A stretch of 64,000 bases of DNA from Thalassospira sp. ER-Se-21-Dark. GTDB taxonomy: Bacteria; Pseudomonadota; Alphaproteobacteria; Rhodospirillales; Thalassospiraceae. The notes below the pieces were generated by a model that worked only from the letters and a program-made list of their open reading frames with translations, was not told the DNA's origin and did no database searches. This document shows, piece by piece, positions 53,745-62,843 of this stretch. Within the stretch, counting starts at the first letter, position 1. Each line of letters begins with the position of its first letter. The stretch spans positions 1,364,001 to 1,428,000 of the forward strand of contig NZ_VDEZ01000001.1 of assembly GCF_017922435.1 (NCBI RefSeq). Reading direction: 5' to 3'. The translations under genes and the position numbers were made by a program.

Positions 53745-55235
53745 GTGGGATTTCAATTTTTGCAAGGGGACGCTGACGCGCGCGCTGAAAAGCAGGTTAC
53801 GGCAGCGCTCGGCAAGTCAATGGCGCGCATCGAATTTGACGTTGACGGTAACATCTTGCTTGCCAACGAGAACTTCTTGGCTGTCATGGGCTATTCGCTC
53901 TCCGATATTAAAGGCAAGCATCATTCGATTTTTGTGCCCAGCGAAATCGCCAAAAACGCATCCTATGCCGAATTCTGGAAAAAACTGCGATCGGGGGAGT
54001 TTGCTTCGGGTGCCTTTCAGCGTGTGCGCAAGGGCGGTGAAAAAGTGTGGCTGGAAGCAACGTATAATCCAGTTTTTAATGAACGCGGCAAACTGATCAA
54101 GGTTGTTAAATTCGCTGCCGACATCACCGCAAGACGCAAGGAAGCGGCTGTAAAGGATAGTGTTTTGCAGGCGATTGATCGCTCGCAGGCTGTGATCGAG
54201 TTTGATCTTGATGGTACGGTTCTGACAGCGAACGCAAATTTCCTCAAAGTAATGGGCTATGAGCTCAAGGAAATTGTTGGAAAAAAACACCGTATATTTG
54301 TTGAAGACGCGTACAGCAAAAGCCCGGAATACGCCGAATTTTGGAAAAACCTTGGTGAAGGCGAGTATCAGGCTGCACAGTTCAAGCGTATTGCCAAATC
54401 TGGAAAGGAAGTCTGGATCGAAGCATCTTACAACCCGGTATTCGACCAGGACGGCAAGCCCTTCAAGGTTATCAAGTTCGCAACAGACGTTACAGAGCAG
54501 GTCTCCCTGCTGATTGATCTCAAGAAGATGATCGATACCAATTTTTCCGAGATTAACCAGAATATCCAGAAGCTTGAGCAAGCGGCCCAAAGTGGTGCCT
54601 CCTCAGCTGAGGAGACTTCGGCAACCGTCCAGACAGTTGCGGCAAGTGCTGAAGAGCTGGCAGCTTCAATTTCGGAAATAGCGCGCAGCATGAATAAATC
54701 TCGCGACGAGACGGAACGCGCTTTTGAACAGACACAGGCCGCCAACAGTTCGACACAAAAAATGTCAGAAGTTGTCGCGTCTATGGGCAGTATCGTAGAG
54801 GTTATTCAAGGCATTGCCGGCCAGATTAACTTGCTGGCGTTGAATGCTACGATCGAAAGTGCTCGCGCAGGTGAAGCTGGCAAGGGTTTTGCCGTGGTGG
54901 CAAACGAGGTAAAAAATCTCGCCAATCAGGCTGCCAAAGCGACTGACCAGATTTCTGAAGAGATTTCAGGAATCCAGAACATATCTAACGAGGTCGTCAA
55001 CGTGCTTCAGGCCATAAGTGGTTCAATTGAAACCGCTCGTGACAGCGTGACCAATATCGCGTCTGCGGTTGAGGAACAAACTTCGGTAACCGGTGACGTA
55101 TCGCAGAACATGCAAAGTATGGCTCTGGCGGTAGAACAGCTCTCATCAGATCTTGATGAAATCAATCAGATATCCACTCTGGTTGGAGACTCGGTTGATC
55201 GCACTGAACGTGCAGCAGAAGTTCTTGCCCGCTAA
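53745..55235 (+). CDS. Soluble double-PAS methyl-accepting chemotaxis protein
   Basis: 496 residues with no membrane span, so it is cytoplasmic. PAS 1 covers about 20-135 and PAS 2 about 140-258; each ends with a KVIKFA/VVKFA-(T/A)DIT-type strand. The signalling domain (about 290-490) has the tip [20 protein letters not shown] and [14 protein letters not shown]. The GTG start at 53745 follows GAGGG. It should form a signalling array with CheA and CheW; the PAS ligand or cofactor is unknown. It is a paralogue of the gene at 56082. Confidence 0.9.
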   Translation: MGFQFLQGDADARAEKQVTAALGKSMARIEFDVDGNILLANENFLAVMGYSLSDIKGKHHSIFVPSEIAKNASYAEFWKKLRSGEFASGAFQRVRKGGEKVWLEATYNPVFNERGKLIKVVKFAADITARRKEAAVKDSVLQAIDRSQAVIEFDLDGTVLTANANFLKVMGYELKEIVGKKHRIFVEDAYSKSPEYAEFWKNLGEGEYQAAQFKRIAKSGKEVWIEASYNPVFDQDGKPFKVIKFATDVTEQVSLLIDLKKMIDTNFSEINQNIQKLEQAAQSGASSAEETSATVQTVAASAEELAASISEIARSMNKSRDETERAFEQTQAANSSTQKMSEVVASMGSIVEVIQGIAGQINLLALNATIESARAGEAGKGFAVVANEVKNLANQAAKATDQISEEISGIQNISNEVVNVLQAISGSIETARDSVTNIASAVEEQTSVTGDVSQNMQSMALAVEQLSSDLDEINQISTLVGDSVDRTERAAEVLAR

Positions 55236-55263
55236 AATTATTCAAACTCATGTGCATCTATAT

Positions 55264-55300
55264 AAATGGGCCAAAGCTGAAAGGCTTTGGCCCATTTGTT
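55264..55300 (+). terminator. Rho-independent terminator
   Basis: A 14-bp perfect stem: AAATGGGCCAAAGC (55264-55277) with GCTTTGGCCCATTT (55284-55297), 6-nt loop, then T-rich sequence. It ends the first chemoreceptor transcript. Confidence 0.85.
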
Positions 55301-56081
55301 TGTGACATCAAAATGCGGACTCATGCCTTGTCTTGGTGCAGAAGGTTTACCAGGTTTCGAGCGGGTCTGATTGTACAAACACGCTGTTGCCTAAGAACAT
55401 CGACGCACGTTCAACGGAACGGATGATTATCTGGTTGAGCTCACAAGCTCCTGTCCGCACTTGGGTAACTTCTTCGATGTGGTGCAATAGCTACACGCAT
55501 TGCATTACTTTCCGAGAGCTATGCAAAAGGGTTGCAAGCTAGGGTCCAAGCATCCTCTTGTATGTGAGATAAATCTTTTTGAAATACGGCAGAATATTTT
55601 TGTCGTCGCCAAGAAGCTTTCTAAGAATCTGTAATATAACTAATAAAAGTAAATATTGTTTCTCACGAACTGACTTTTTCTGTGTAGCCAAGCAAATTCA
55701 CTTGCGCTAATCAAAAGTATATGTTTGGTATAGTTGATTATTTGTTCAAAGCGGGATCAATTGCTTAAGGGCAGAAATATTTCAAACTTCGACCGGTATG
55801 GCTGAGGGCCTGGCGTACCCGATGCAAAGTTTGAAAAACTGCAAGAAATTCCGAACATCTGACTCATCAAACGCAAGCCGTTTGAAAACCGGGAATGATC
55901 TGTGTTGAAGATCTCACCGTATCCTCTCGCATGAGAAGTGAACGCTCTTAGGCCTAGGTTCGATCATGCATGTGTATGAGAGGCGTGGTTCACGCGTTCA
56001 TAATTACGACCAAACGGTCAATAACCCCGCGAAGCTGACGGGAAATGACGGGATAAACCCGTTTACGCAAAGGGTATAAAA
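55301..56081. other. AT-rich gene-poor stretch between the two chemoreceptor genes
   Basis: About 780 bp with no gene I can support. Its base composition is visibly more AT-rich than most of the window (55560-55760 especially). A minus-strand frame stays open at 55347-55490 for 48 codons but has no good start. It could be a remnant of a lost gene or long regulatory DNA for the second chemoreceptor. Confidence 0.5.
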
Positions 56082-57572
56082 GTGGGTATTGGATTTTTTA
56101 AGGGTGAGTCCGAGGCGCGGAATGAACAACAAGTCACCGCTGCGCTCGGTCGCTCAATGGCACGCATCGAATTCAACGCGGAAGGCAAGATCCTTTCGCT
56201 GAATGAAAACTTCGAAAAGACGATGGGCTACAAGGCCAGCGATCTTATCGGCAAACATCACTCATTGTTTGTCCCCGAAGAGCTTATCAGTTCGGCAGAT
56301 TACAAAAACTTTTGGAAGAGACTGGCATCAGGCGAGTTTCTGACCGGGGCCTTCCCGCGCAAATGTCGTGACGGATCGTTGATTTGGCTTGAAGCCACTT
56401 ACAACCCGATCCTCGACGCGAAGGGCAATGTAACCAAAGTCGTGAAGTTTGCGACCGACATTACCGAACGTCGCAACGAACGTGCTTTGCTGCAAAGCGT
56501 GTTTGATGCGATCAGCACCTCGCAGGCGGTGATCGAGTTCAATCTCGATGGCACGATTCTGACCGCCAATGAGAACTTCCTGTCTGTGCTGGGCTATAGC
56601 CTTGATGAAATCAAGGGCAAGCATCACAGCATGTTCGTGCCGGAAGATCAGAGAAATTCGTCAGAGTACCGGGCTTTTTGGCAAAGCCTGAACCAGGGAA
56701 AATTCCAGGCCGGTCAGTTCGCCCGTGTGGGCAAGAATGGCAAACAAGTCTGGATCGAAGCGACCTATAACCCGGTTCTTGATGCTGTTGGCAAACCGAT
56801 CAAGGTGATCAAATTTGCCACCGACATCACCGAAAAAACCAAGCTTCTGATCGACCTTAAAAAAATGATCGACGGTAACTTTACCGAGATTGACAACAAT
56901 ATCACCGAGCTCAACACGCGCACGGTTCAAAGCGTTGATGCGTCGACCAACACGATGGAACTGACCCGCAACGTTGCGGCCAGCACCGAGCAGATGGCCG
57001 CCTCGATTGCCGAGATTTCCCAAAGCATGGCCCAGTCACAGGGCGCAACCGAGCGCGCCTACGAGCAGACCAACACCGCCAACGAAATGACCCAGCGCAT
57101 GACGGGTGTGGTTGACGAGATGGGCAATATCGTTGAAGTCATTCGCAATATTGCCGGGCAGATCAACCTGTTGGCACTGAACGCGACGATTGAAAGTGCC
57201 CGTGCCGGTGAAGCTGGCAAAGGGTTTGCCGTTGTTGCCAACGAGGTCAAGAACCTTGCCAATCAGGCGGCACGTGCCACCGAAGACATCACCCAGGAAA
57301 TTACCGGTATTCAGGAAATTTCCGCCGAGGTCGCCGGTGCTTTGGAGACCATCCGTGGTTCGGTTGAAACTGTCCGTAACGATGTCACCAACATCTCTTC
57401 GGCGGTGACAGAGCAAACGGCGGTTACCGAAAATGTCAGTACCAGCGTGCGCGACATGGCGCACTCTGTCGAGAACATGTCAGATAACCTTGCTGCCATT
57501 CGCACGACGACCGATACGGTCGCATCCTCTGTTCAGCGCACGCGCGAAGCGGCCGAAGTGCTGACGCGCTAA
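56082..57572 (+). CDS. Soluble double-PAS methyl-accepting chemotaxis protein (paralogue)
   Basis: 496 residues, the same length and layout as the protein at 53745: PAS 1 about 20-135, PAS 2 about 140-258, signalling domain about 290-490 with [20 protein letters not shown]. Both PAS domains retain [11 protein letters not shown] / [11 protein letters not shown], and there is no membrane span. The start is GTG 56082 with AAAGGG upstream. The linker and coiled-coil region (270-330) is the most different from the neighbour. The GC content is higher than that of its neighbour. Confidence 0.9.
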   Translation: MGIGFFKGESEARNEQQVTAALGRSMARIEFNAEGKILSLNENFEKTMGYKASDLIGKHHSLFVPEELISSADYKNFWKRLASGEFLTGAFPRKCRDGSLIWLEATYNPILDAKGNVTKVVKFATDITERRNERALLQSVFDAISTSQAVIEFNLDGTILTANENFLSVLGYSLDEIKGKHHSMFVPEDQRNSSEYRAFWQSLNQGKFQAGQFARVGKNGKQVWIEATYNPVLDAVGKPIKVIKFATDITEKTKLLIDLKKMIDGNFTEIDNNITELNTRTVQSVDASTNTMELTRNVAASTEQMAASIAEISQSMAQSQGATERAYEQTNTANEMTQRMTGVVDEMGNIVEVIRNIAGQINLLALNATIESARAGEAGKGFAVVANEVKNLANQAARATEDITQEITGIQEISAEVAGALETIRGSVETVRNDVTNISSAVTEQTAVTENVSTSVRDMAHSVENMSDNLAAIRTTTDTVASSVQRTREAAEVLTR

Positions 57573-57607
57573 TCAGGGCCAAGTTCTTCGATCGAAAGCT
57601 GCCATTG

Positions 57608-57639
57608 AAAGGGCGGAGCCAAACGGCTCCGCCCTTTTG
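57608..57639 (+). terminator. Rho-independent terminator
   Basis: AAAGGGCGGAGCC (57608-57620) pairs with GGCTCCGCCCTTT (57625-57637), with a 4-nt loop and a T-run. It follows the second chemoreceptor gene. Confidence 0.88.
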
Positions 57640-57786
57640 TCATGGAATATGACAGTTTGAAGATGATCAAGGTATCCTGCGGGGAACCACTTGCCTTAAG
57701 CAGGGGGAAGTCACAAGAATGTCGGCTTGAGACACTTGGAGCTGATATACTCCGGGCTTGCAGGGGAAATACGGGGCGATAAGGAA

Positions 57787-58539
57787 ATGAACAGCGATCA
57801 TCTGCGCATTGATGTTCTTGGTGTGGGCGAGGCCTTCGATCCGAACTTTGAAAATTCGTCTGTCGTGGTGTCTGCGGGCGACTTTCGCCTCTTGATCGAT
57901 TGCGGGGCAACGGCGGCCGGGCGGCTGATGGCCAAGTTTCCCGATCCGGATGCGATCGATGCGATCTATTTCACCCACATGCATCCCGATCATGTGTTCG
58001 GTCTTGTACCGGTCATGCTGAACTGGCGCGATGACGGCCGTTCAAAGCCTTTGCGTATTTTGTGCAGCCCGCAATTGCGCACTCATCTTGAGAAACTGAT
58101 GGAGCTCGGCTTTACCGGACTTGGGTCAGCCTGGCCGTTTACCATCATCTGGCATTCGATTGCCGAGACAAATTCAATTGGTCCGTTTGAATGCCGTTTC
58201 GCAAGGTCCGATCACAGCGTGCAGAATCACGCGATCCTGTTGCGCTACGCGGACAAGGGATTTGCCTATTCGGGTGATGGCAATGTAACAGCAGAAACCG
58301 CGGCCCTGTTTACGGGCGCGGATCTGGTGTTTCAGGAAACTTATCTGATCAAGCATGATCCGCAACATGCAGCCCACTGTGATCTGGAAACGGTTTTGAA
58401 ACTGGCCTCTGACATGCCCGGCGCGCGATTCTGGCTTTATCACGTCAAACGCAATGTCCGTGCGGAAATGGCCCAGATGATCAGGGGCAATGAACAGGTC
58501 CGTATTGCGGCACCCGGCGAAGTGATTGAAATCCGCTGA
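57787..58539 (+). CDS. MBL-fold metallo-hydrolase
   Basis: 250 residues. YFTHMHPDHVFGLVPV holds the HxHxDH zinc motif, ARSDHSVQNHAI a further histidine, and FAYSGDGNVTAE the bridging aspartate. The shape is like the RNase Z/arylsulfatase-related branch that acts on small molecules or RNA ends. ATG 57787 is used because it precedes the fold; AAGGA lies immediately upstream with little spacing. The substrate is unknown. Confidence 0.85.
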   Translation: MNSDHLRIDVLGVGEAFDPNFENSSVVVSAGDFRLLIDCGATAAGRLMAKFPDPDAIDAIYFTHMHPDHVFGLVPVMLNWRDDGRSKPLRILCSPQLRTHLEKLMELGFTGLGSAWPFTIIWHSIAETNSIGPFECRFARSDHSVQNHAILLRYADKGFAYSGDGNVTAETAALFTGADLVFQETYLIKHDPQHAAHCDLETVLKLASDMPGARFWLYHVKRNVRAEMAQMIRGNEQVRIAAPGEVIEIR

Positions 58540-58570
58540 GCGGGCCAGTGTTCCCGGAACGGAAGGCAAA

Positions 58571-58605
58571 ACAAAAATGCCCGGCACGAGGCCGGGCATT
58601 CGGGC
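58571..58605 (-). terminator. Terminator of the hsp20-DUF1150 operon (bidirectional)
   Basis: AATGCCCGGC (58576-58585) pairs with GCCGGGCATT (58591-58600). An A-run to the left gives the U-tract on the minus strand, and it lies 27 bp after the DUF1150 stop. It can also serve the convergent MBL gene. Confidence 0.8.
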
Positions 58606-58626
58606 ATACAGGAATGCATTTCCTGA

Positions 58627-58893
58627 TTAGTGAACCGCGCGTGGCTCCATGTCGTGCTGGCGGATGGCGGCATCCGCGACGGCATGGTTTTCGAACGACG
58701 CGATATGGGTGCCATCGGCGGTAAAGACGCCATAGACCAGTTCGTCACTGTCGTTCTCTGTATTGGGAACCGGACGCACATAGGCAAAATCATGAATACC
58801 CAACAGGGCGAAGTCACCATTTGACAGAAGACCGGTATCCTGGCCGATCCGCTGATCGCTTTCGGTATCGTGGTTATTTGTTCGATTTGTCAT
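58627..58893 (-). CDS. DUF1150 family protein
   Basis: 88 residues. GDFALLGIHDFAYVRPV and GVFTADGTHIASFEN are the conserved DUF1150 blocks. Proteins of this family are small, of unknown function, and usually lie next to an hsp20 gene in alphaproteobacteria, as here (16-bp gap). ATG 58893 has GGAGTGG upstream. Confidence 0.82.
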   Translation of the reverse strand: MTNRTNNHDTESDQRIGQDTGLLSNGDFALLGIHDFAYVRPVPNTENDSDELVYGVFTADGTHIASFENHAVADAAIRQHDMEPRAVH

Positions 58894-58909
58894 TTGAACC
58901 ACTCCTTGG

Positions 58910-59407
58910 TTAGGCTTTGCCGTCTATTTGATCAGCATTGCTATCCTCGTCCTCGACATTCATGTCGATGGTTTTTGACGGCACAGCTTTTTTCTTGTTC
59001 GAGCCAATCGCGATTTCACGAACGACCGGTTCCGGCAAGGGTCTGTTCAGGTCAACATGCAGTAGACCGTTATCCAGATGCGCACCGACGACTTCGATGC
59101 CTTCGGCAAGGACGAAGGAGCGCTGGAACTGTCGTGACGCAATGCCACGATGGATATAAACACGTTCGCTGTCATCATCGGTATGTTTGCCGCGAATGAT
59201 CAGCTGATTGTCTTCAGTGGTTACCGACAGGTCTTCCTCGGCAAATCCGGCAACTGCGACAGTGATTCGCAGTTTGTTTTCACCAATCTGTTCGATGTTA
59301 TAGGGCGGATAGCCCTCGGCCTTGGTTTTCGAGACCTGATCAAGAACGCGTTCGATCTGGTCAAAACCCAAAAGCAACGGGCTGTTGAACATTGAAATTC
59401 GTGACAT
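58910..59407 (-). CDS. Small heat-shock protein, Hsp20/alpha-crystallin family
   Basis: 165 residues. The N-terminus MSRISMFNSPLLLGFDQIERV and the alpha-crystallin domain (about 35-125), with LRITVAVAGFAEEDLSV, RGIASRQFQRSFVLAEG and NGLLHVDLNRPLPE, are typical of the IbpA-like class. It holds unfolded proteins during heat stress. ATG 59407 has a strong GGAGGAGG site, which may be masked in the leader hairpin. A candidate RpoH promoter and thermometer precede it. Confidence 0.92.
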   Translation of the reverse strand: MSRISMFNSPLLLGFDQIERVLDQVSKTKAEGYPPYNIEQIGENKLRITVAVAGFAEEDLSVTTEDNQLIIRGKHTDDDSERVYIHRGIASRQFQRSFVLAEGIEVVGAHLDNGLLHVDLNRPLPEPVVREIAIGSNKKKAVPSKTIDMNVEDEDSNADQIDGKA

Positions 59408-59526
59408 TTGCAGCACCTCCTCCATCAGAGCGAGTGTGGTTGTTTTCAGATCCCACGCATCCTGCGTTTCGGGCATCTAATTGTTCGACCCGAGGCATTC
59501 GGCACCGAACGTTTGATATATTCAAA
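59408..59526 (-). promoter_or_regulatory. Candidate ROSE-like RNA thermometer in the hsp20 leader
   Basis: On the minus strand the leader ends with CTCGCTC, a 5-base loop and GAGGAGG just before the ATG (plus-strand 59417-59435). This contains the UYGCU element (as UCGCU) of ROSE thermometers. The pairing with the Shine-Dalgarno bases leaves a central G opposite G, a known feature of ROSE. Only the terminal hairpin is supported; the upstream ROSE stems were not resolved. Confidence 0.45.
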
Positions 59527-59527
59527 T

Positions 59528-59556
59528 AAATGTGGTTTTCCCGCCAATAGTCAAGC
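59528..59556 (-). promoter_or_regulatory. Candidate heat-shock (RpoH) promoter for hsp20
   Basis: On the minus strand CTTGAC (plus 59551-59556) precedes CCACATTTA (plus 59528-59536) with a 14-bp spacer. This resembles the RpoH consensus CTTGAA and CCCCATNT. A sigma-70 reading (TTGACT) is also possible. Confidence 0.45.
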
Positions 59557-59586
59557 CTTGCCTGCGGCACGGACATAAGACATCGA

Positions 59587-61257
59587 CTAATTCTTGGTTT
59601 GTGTCAGATCTGGCATGGTTTCAAGCGCATAATAGGCAACCGACTGATCCTTGCCGCGCAGCGCAACCTCGTGCATCACGGCGTTTTCCGGCAAGGGAAT
59701 CGGCCCGTGATCAAACAGCGTCTTGGAAATCACCAATGGCACGCCGTGTCCCTTGGTCTGGGCTTCAAGGCGGGCGGTCGTGTTGATCGTATCGCCGATT
59801 GCACTGATGTTTTCGCGGCCGGGCGGGCCCATTTCCCCAACAATTGCCTTGCCCATATGGATGCCAATTCCAATGCGCAACGCATGGGGAAGTTCCGATT
59901 TAAGATGCAGGTTAAGGCCTTCGATCCGGCGCAGCATCTCGGCGGCTCCCTCAAAGGCCTGCAGGATGGTGCGTTCGGTATCATCACTTTCATGGCCATA
60001 AAGCGCCATAAGACCATCACCGGTAAACTGGGCGTAATACCCACCTGTGCCGCGCAATGCCTCGGTCATCTCGGCAAAGAACTGGTTTAGGATGAAAAGC
60101 ACGTCATAGGGCATCTTGCTTTCGCCAAGCTTGGTCGAATCGCGCAAGTCGATAAAGATACAAACAACCTGTCTTTCACTGCCAGAAAGTCCGCCGGGAC
60201 GCCGGCCGTCACGCGCGGTTGCGTTGGGCGGCAAAAGTGGTGCGACCGCCAGATCATTATGCGGTCTGATCTGACAGGCAAGGCGCATACCCTTGGGGGC
60301 CTGAATGCTTTTGAGTGCCGCGGCCTCGATATCACCGGGAGGGGCAAGGTGATCACTGCCTGATCCGCAGTGGATCCTGCATGTCGTGCAGCGTCCGTGA
60401 CCGCCACAAACCGACGCCATCGGAACACCGGCATCGCGCAGCGCCTCAAGCGCTGTGGCACCGGGCGGTACACGCACGAAACGCCCGTTTGGCAGGCTCA
60501 ACATCGGGCCGCGCTTGACCCGATCAAATGTCTGTCGGATCTGGCGCACACCAAAAGGTGCCAGCGCAAGGGCGATACTCAGGATCGTGAAGGGCAAAAT
60601 GGCGTTTTCATAGAAGGTGATGGCGTCCTGATTGACATTGGCGGCATCAATCACGCCAAACACATATTTGCGTCCGCCTTCCTCGGCGCGGCGGATCACC
60701 TCGGCTGCCGCGGCCGAATAACCGGCAAGCGAAAGTGTCGGGATCAGAATGGCCAGCGTGCCAAGCGTATTGCGCCATTTCGGATAGAACGGTTTGACCC
60801 GCAGCCAGAAATGAATGCCGATGCAGCCATGCGCCCAGACAACAATCACCGTAATCGCCTGCAAGATGCCCTGATGCGGAATAAACACGGCCAGATCCAG
60901 AAGAACGCGCTCAAACGGTGAATCAACATCAAAGCCCAGATCGATAACCCGGGTCGCGATGATGTGTCTAAACAGCAGGAACGGAATGCACAGGCCAAGG
61001 ATCATCTGTGCCCATTCCGATTTGCGCAGGCGCAAGGTGCGGCGGCTGGTCAGGCGTGCGGTTGCCAACAAAAAGTGCGTTATCAGTGACAACACCAACA
61101 GGATCTCAAGCGGTGGAAACTGCCAGACTTCCGTGGTGTATTCCCCGGCCTTTTCCATCAGTTCCGGTGAAACGATGCCTGCCGTATGGTTCAGCAAATG
61201 CGTCAGCACATAGGCAAACATGGTCAGGCCGGAATACAGCCGCAGATTCTGGATCAT
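59587..61257 (-). CDS. Membrane nucleotide cyclase with 2Fe-2S ferredoxin domain
   Basis: 556 residues in three modules. About 1-235: six membrane helices with histidines (YVLTHLLNH, LITHFLL, LLFRHI, VVWAHGCIGIHFW) placed like haem ligands in succinate-dehydrogenase-type anchors. About 255-345: a ferredoxin domain with C-x5-C-x2-C in SVCGGHGRCTTCRIHC and a further cysteine in RLACQI. About 370-530: a class III cyclase with the metal aspartates in IFIDLRDST and FTGDGLMALYG. It is probably a redox-sensing adenylate cyclase; the substrate is inferred. The anchor resembles the diheme-b anchor reported for Sinorhizobium CyaC. Confidence 0.85.
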   Translation of the reverse strand: MIQNLRLYSGLTMFAYVLTHLLNHTAGIVSPELMEKAGEYTTEVWQFPPLEILLVLSLITHFLLATARLTSRRTLRLRKSEWAQMILGLCIPFLLFRHIIATRVIDLGFDVDSPFERVLLDLAVFIPHQGILQAITVIVVWAHGCIGIHFWLRVKPFYPKWRNTLGTLAILIPTLSLAGYSAAAAEVIRRAEEGGRKYVFGVIDAANVNQDAITFYENAILPFTILSIALALAPFGVRQIRQTFDRVKRGPMLSLPNGRFVRVPPGATALEALRDAGVPMASVCGGHGRCTTCRIHCGSGSDHLAPPGDIEAAALKSIQAPKGMRLACQIRPHNDLAVAPLLPPNATARDGRRPGGLSGSERQVVCIFIDLRDSTKLGESKMPYDVLFILNQFFAEMTEALRGTGGYYAQFTGDGLMALYGHESDDTERTILQAFEGAAEMLRRIEGLNLHLKSELPHALRIGIGIHMGKAIVGEMGPPGRENISAIGDTINTTARLEAQTKGHGVPLVISKTLFDHGPIPLPENAVMHEVALRGKDQSVAYYALETMPDLTQTKN

Positions 61258-61416
61258 CGCTTCGGGTGCCTATTGTTCATTTGCGCGGTCTCTCAGTGGT
61301 CCAAACTTGAACGTCGACATTCTGCGGTCGATCACATCATTTTGCTGCGTCCATTGTTGAACAGGATCATGCAACACCTTTGGTTGATAAAGTGTTTTGC
61401 ATCTTCAGGCACGAAA

Positions 61417-61443
61417 AAAGCCACCAGGATTTCCGGTGGCTTT
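61417..61443 (-). terminator. Terminator of the glutamine amidotransferase gene
   Basis: AAAGCCACC (61417-61425) pairs with GGTGGCTTT (61435-61443); an A-run to the left becomes the U-tract on the minus strand. It lies 38 bp after the stop codon. Confidence 0.8.
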
Positions 61444-61481
61444 CTGTGATTTGGTGCGTGATGTCGATATGATCTGTGGCC

Positions 61482-62207
61482 TTAGGCGGCGGACTTGATT
61501 CGCTTCCGGGTCATGAACTTAACGAGCGAGCGCGCGAAATCAACACTCGTGATCGGCGTCTCAAGCGACTTCATGGCAGCGTCATGCACATCATTGGGGA
61601 TCAGGTCATAACGGGCCTGCAAAAGGGCGGTTTCATAGGGCTTCATGAATTCCGGATGCGGCTGGATTGAGGCGGCATTATCGCCATACTGCAAACCGGC
61701 ATAGGGGCAAAAATCGGAACTCGCCCAGACAGTCGCACCTTTGGGTGGTTCAACCACCTGATCCTGATGGAAAGCATTGATGCGGATATTTGCTGGGCTG
61801 TCAGACAGCCAGTCGCTGTTGCGTGCATCAACCGCGTATTCATGTACGCCAACACCCCAACCCTTGTCGGATTTGATGACCTTGCCGCCAAGTGCTGTTG
61901 CCAGAATCTGATGACCAAAGCAGATACCAAAGACCGGCTGACCGGCAGAAACCGCATCGCGCAGGAAGTCCTGCAGGCGGATCATCCAAGGCAAGTTTTC
62001 ATAAACGCCATGTTTTGATCCCATGATCACCCAGCCATCAGCATCGCGGATTGAATCCGGAAAAACGTCTTCTAGAACGGTCCAGGTTTGAAACTCAAGA
62101 CTCGGGTCAACGTCGCCGAGCAGCTTTTCGAGCATCCCAGGGTAGGAGGCGAAATCGTCGCGAAGTTCTTCCGGTGCGAATCCGGTCTCAAGAATGCCGA
62201 TCTTCAT
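61482..62207 (-). CDS. Class I glutamine amidotransferase-like protein
   Basis: 241 residues. PVFGICFGHQILATALGG contains the nucleophilic cysteine, and SIQPHPEFMK contains the histidine-glutamate pair; GWVIMGSKHGVYE gives the oxyanion region. It is a stand-alone glutaminase domain of the GuaA/GATase1 type, about the size of proteins that process gamma-glutamyl compounds. The substrate is unknown. Confidence 0.87.
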   Translation of the reverse strand: MKIGILETGFAPEELRDDFASYPGMLEKLLGDVDPSLEFQTWTVLEDVFPDSIRDADGWVIMGSKHGVYENLPWMIRLQDFLRDAVSAGQPVFGICFGHQILATALGGKVIKSDKGWGVGVHEYAVDARNSDWLSDSPANIRINAFHQDQVVEPPKGATVWASSDFCPYAGLQYGDNAASIQPHPEFMKPYETALLQARYDLIPNDVHDAAMKSLETPITSVDFARSLVKFMTRKRIKSAA

Positions 62208-62319
62208 GCAAAAACCTCTGTGGTCGTCAATGTGGCGCTCTTGCTGAGTTATGGGATTTTAACGCCAAAGACAAGCCCGGTGCTGCGAGATTTTAGTCAA
62301 ATTTTGACCGGAAATGCGA

Positions 62320-62347
62320 AACCGCCCGGCGCAAAGCACGGGCGGTT
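62320..62347. other. Hairpin between convergent/tandem transcripts
   Basis: AACCGCCCG (about 62320-62328) pairs with CGGGCGGTT (62339-62347). A second stem, CTGCGGCC (62355-62362) with GGCCGCAG (62383-62390), follows. They lie between the sulfur-transport pair and the amidotransferase gene and may end the former transcript on the minus strand. No clear T-tract. Confidence 0.4.
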
Positions 62348-62417
62348 GCAAAACCTGCGGCCAGCGTCTGGGGGATCAAACCGGCCGCAGATTATCGGGT
62401 TCAGGCTTTGGCCGGGT

Positions 62418-62843
62418 TTACTTGTTAAGACCCATGGCACGCGCACCGCCCATGCCGGCAATCATCGCGACCACAAAAATAATTGTGTCTGTATGGCCGA
62501 AGGCCAGTGCACTGAGTGCTGGACCCGGGCAATACCCAACCAGTCCCCAACCGGTACCAAACAACAGGCCACCAACAACCAGTTTGGTGGTGATGGCACG
62601 GTTGCTCGGCAGGCTCATCTCGCCGCCACAGACCGCCTCGGTCCGGTTCTTTGCAAACTGGAAGATCGGAATGGCAACCGCCAGTCCACCGCCCATGACG
62701 AACGCAAGGCTCGGATCCCAACCCCCATCGGCAATCGCCCAGATATCAAGAAAGCCCAGAACCTTTTGCGGGTCGATCATGGCCGAAATGTAAAGGCCAA
62801 AGCCGAAAATCGTGCCGCAAATCAGGGAAACAATTATCCGCAT
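62418..62843 (-). CDS. YeeE/YedE-type sulfur-transport protein, DUF6691 half
   Basis: About 141 residues with four hydrophobic helices. MIDPQKVLGFLDI and FGTGWGLVGYCPGPALSAL are diagnostic, with the cysteine in GYCPGP. It probably pairs with the product of the upstream gene to form a permease for thiosulfate or persulfide sulfur (PmpA/PmpB type). The start codon overlaps the partner's stop (TAATG). Confidence 0.87.
   Translation of the reverse strand: MRIIVSLICGTIFGFGLYISAMIDPQKVLGFLDIWAIADGGWDPSLAFVMGGGLAVAIPIFQFAKNRTEAVCGGEMSLPSNRAITTKLVVGGLLFGTGWGLVGYCPGPALSALAFGHTDTIIFVVAMIAGMGGARAMGLNK

Noticed and set aside
55333-55542. 69-residue plus-strand frame after the first chemoreceptor
   Set aside because: No ribosome site, no family resemblance, Cys/Ser-rich composition unlike neighbouring proteins; its opposite strand looks at least as plausible.
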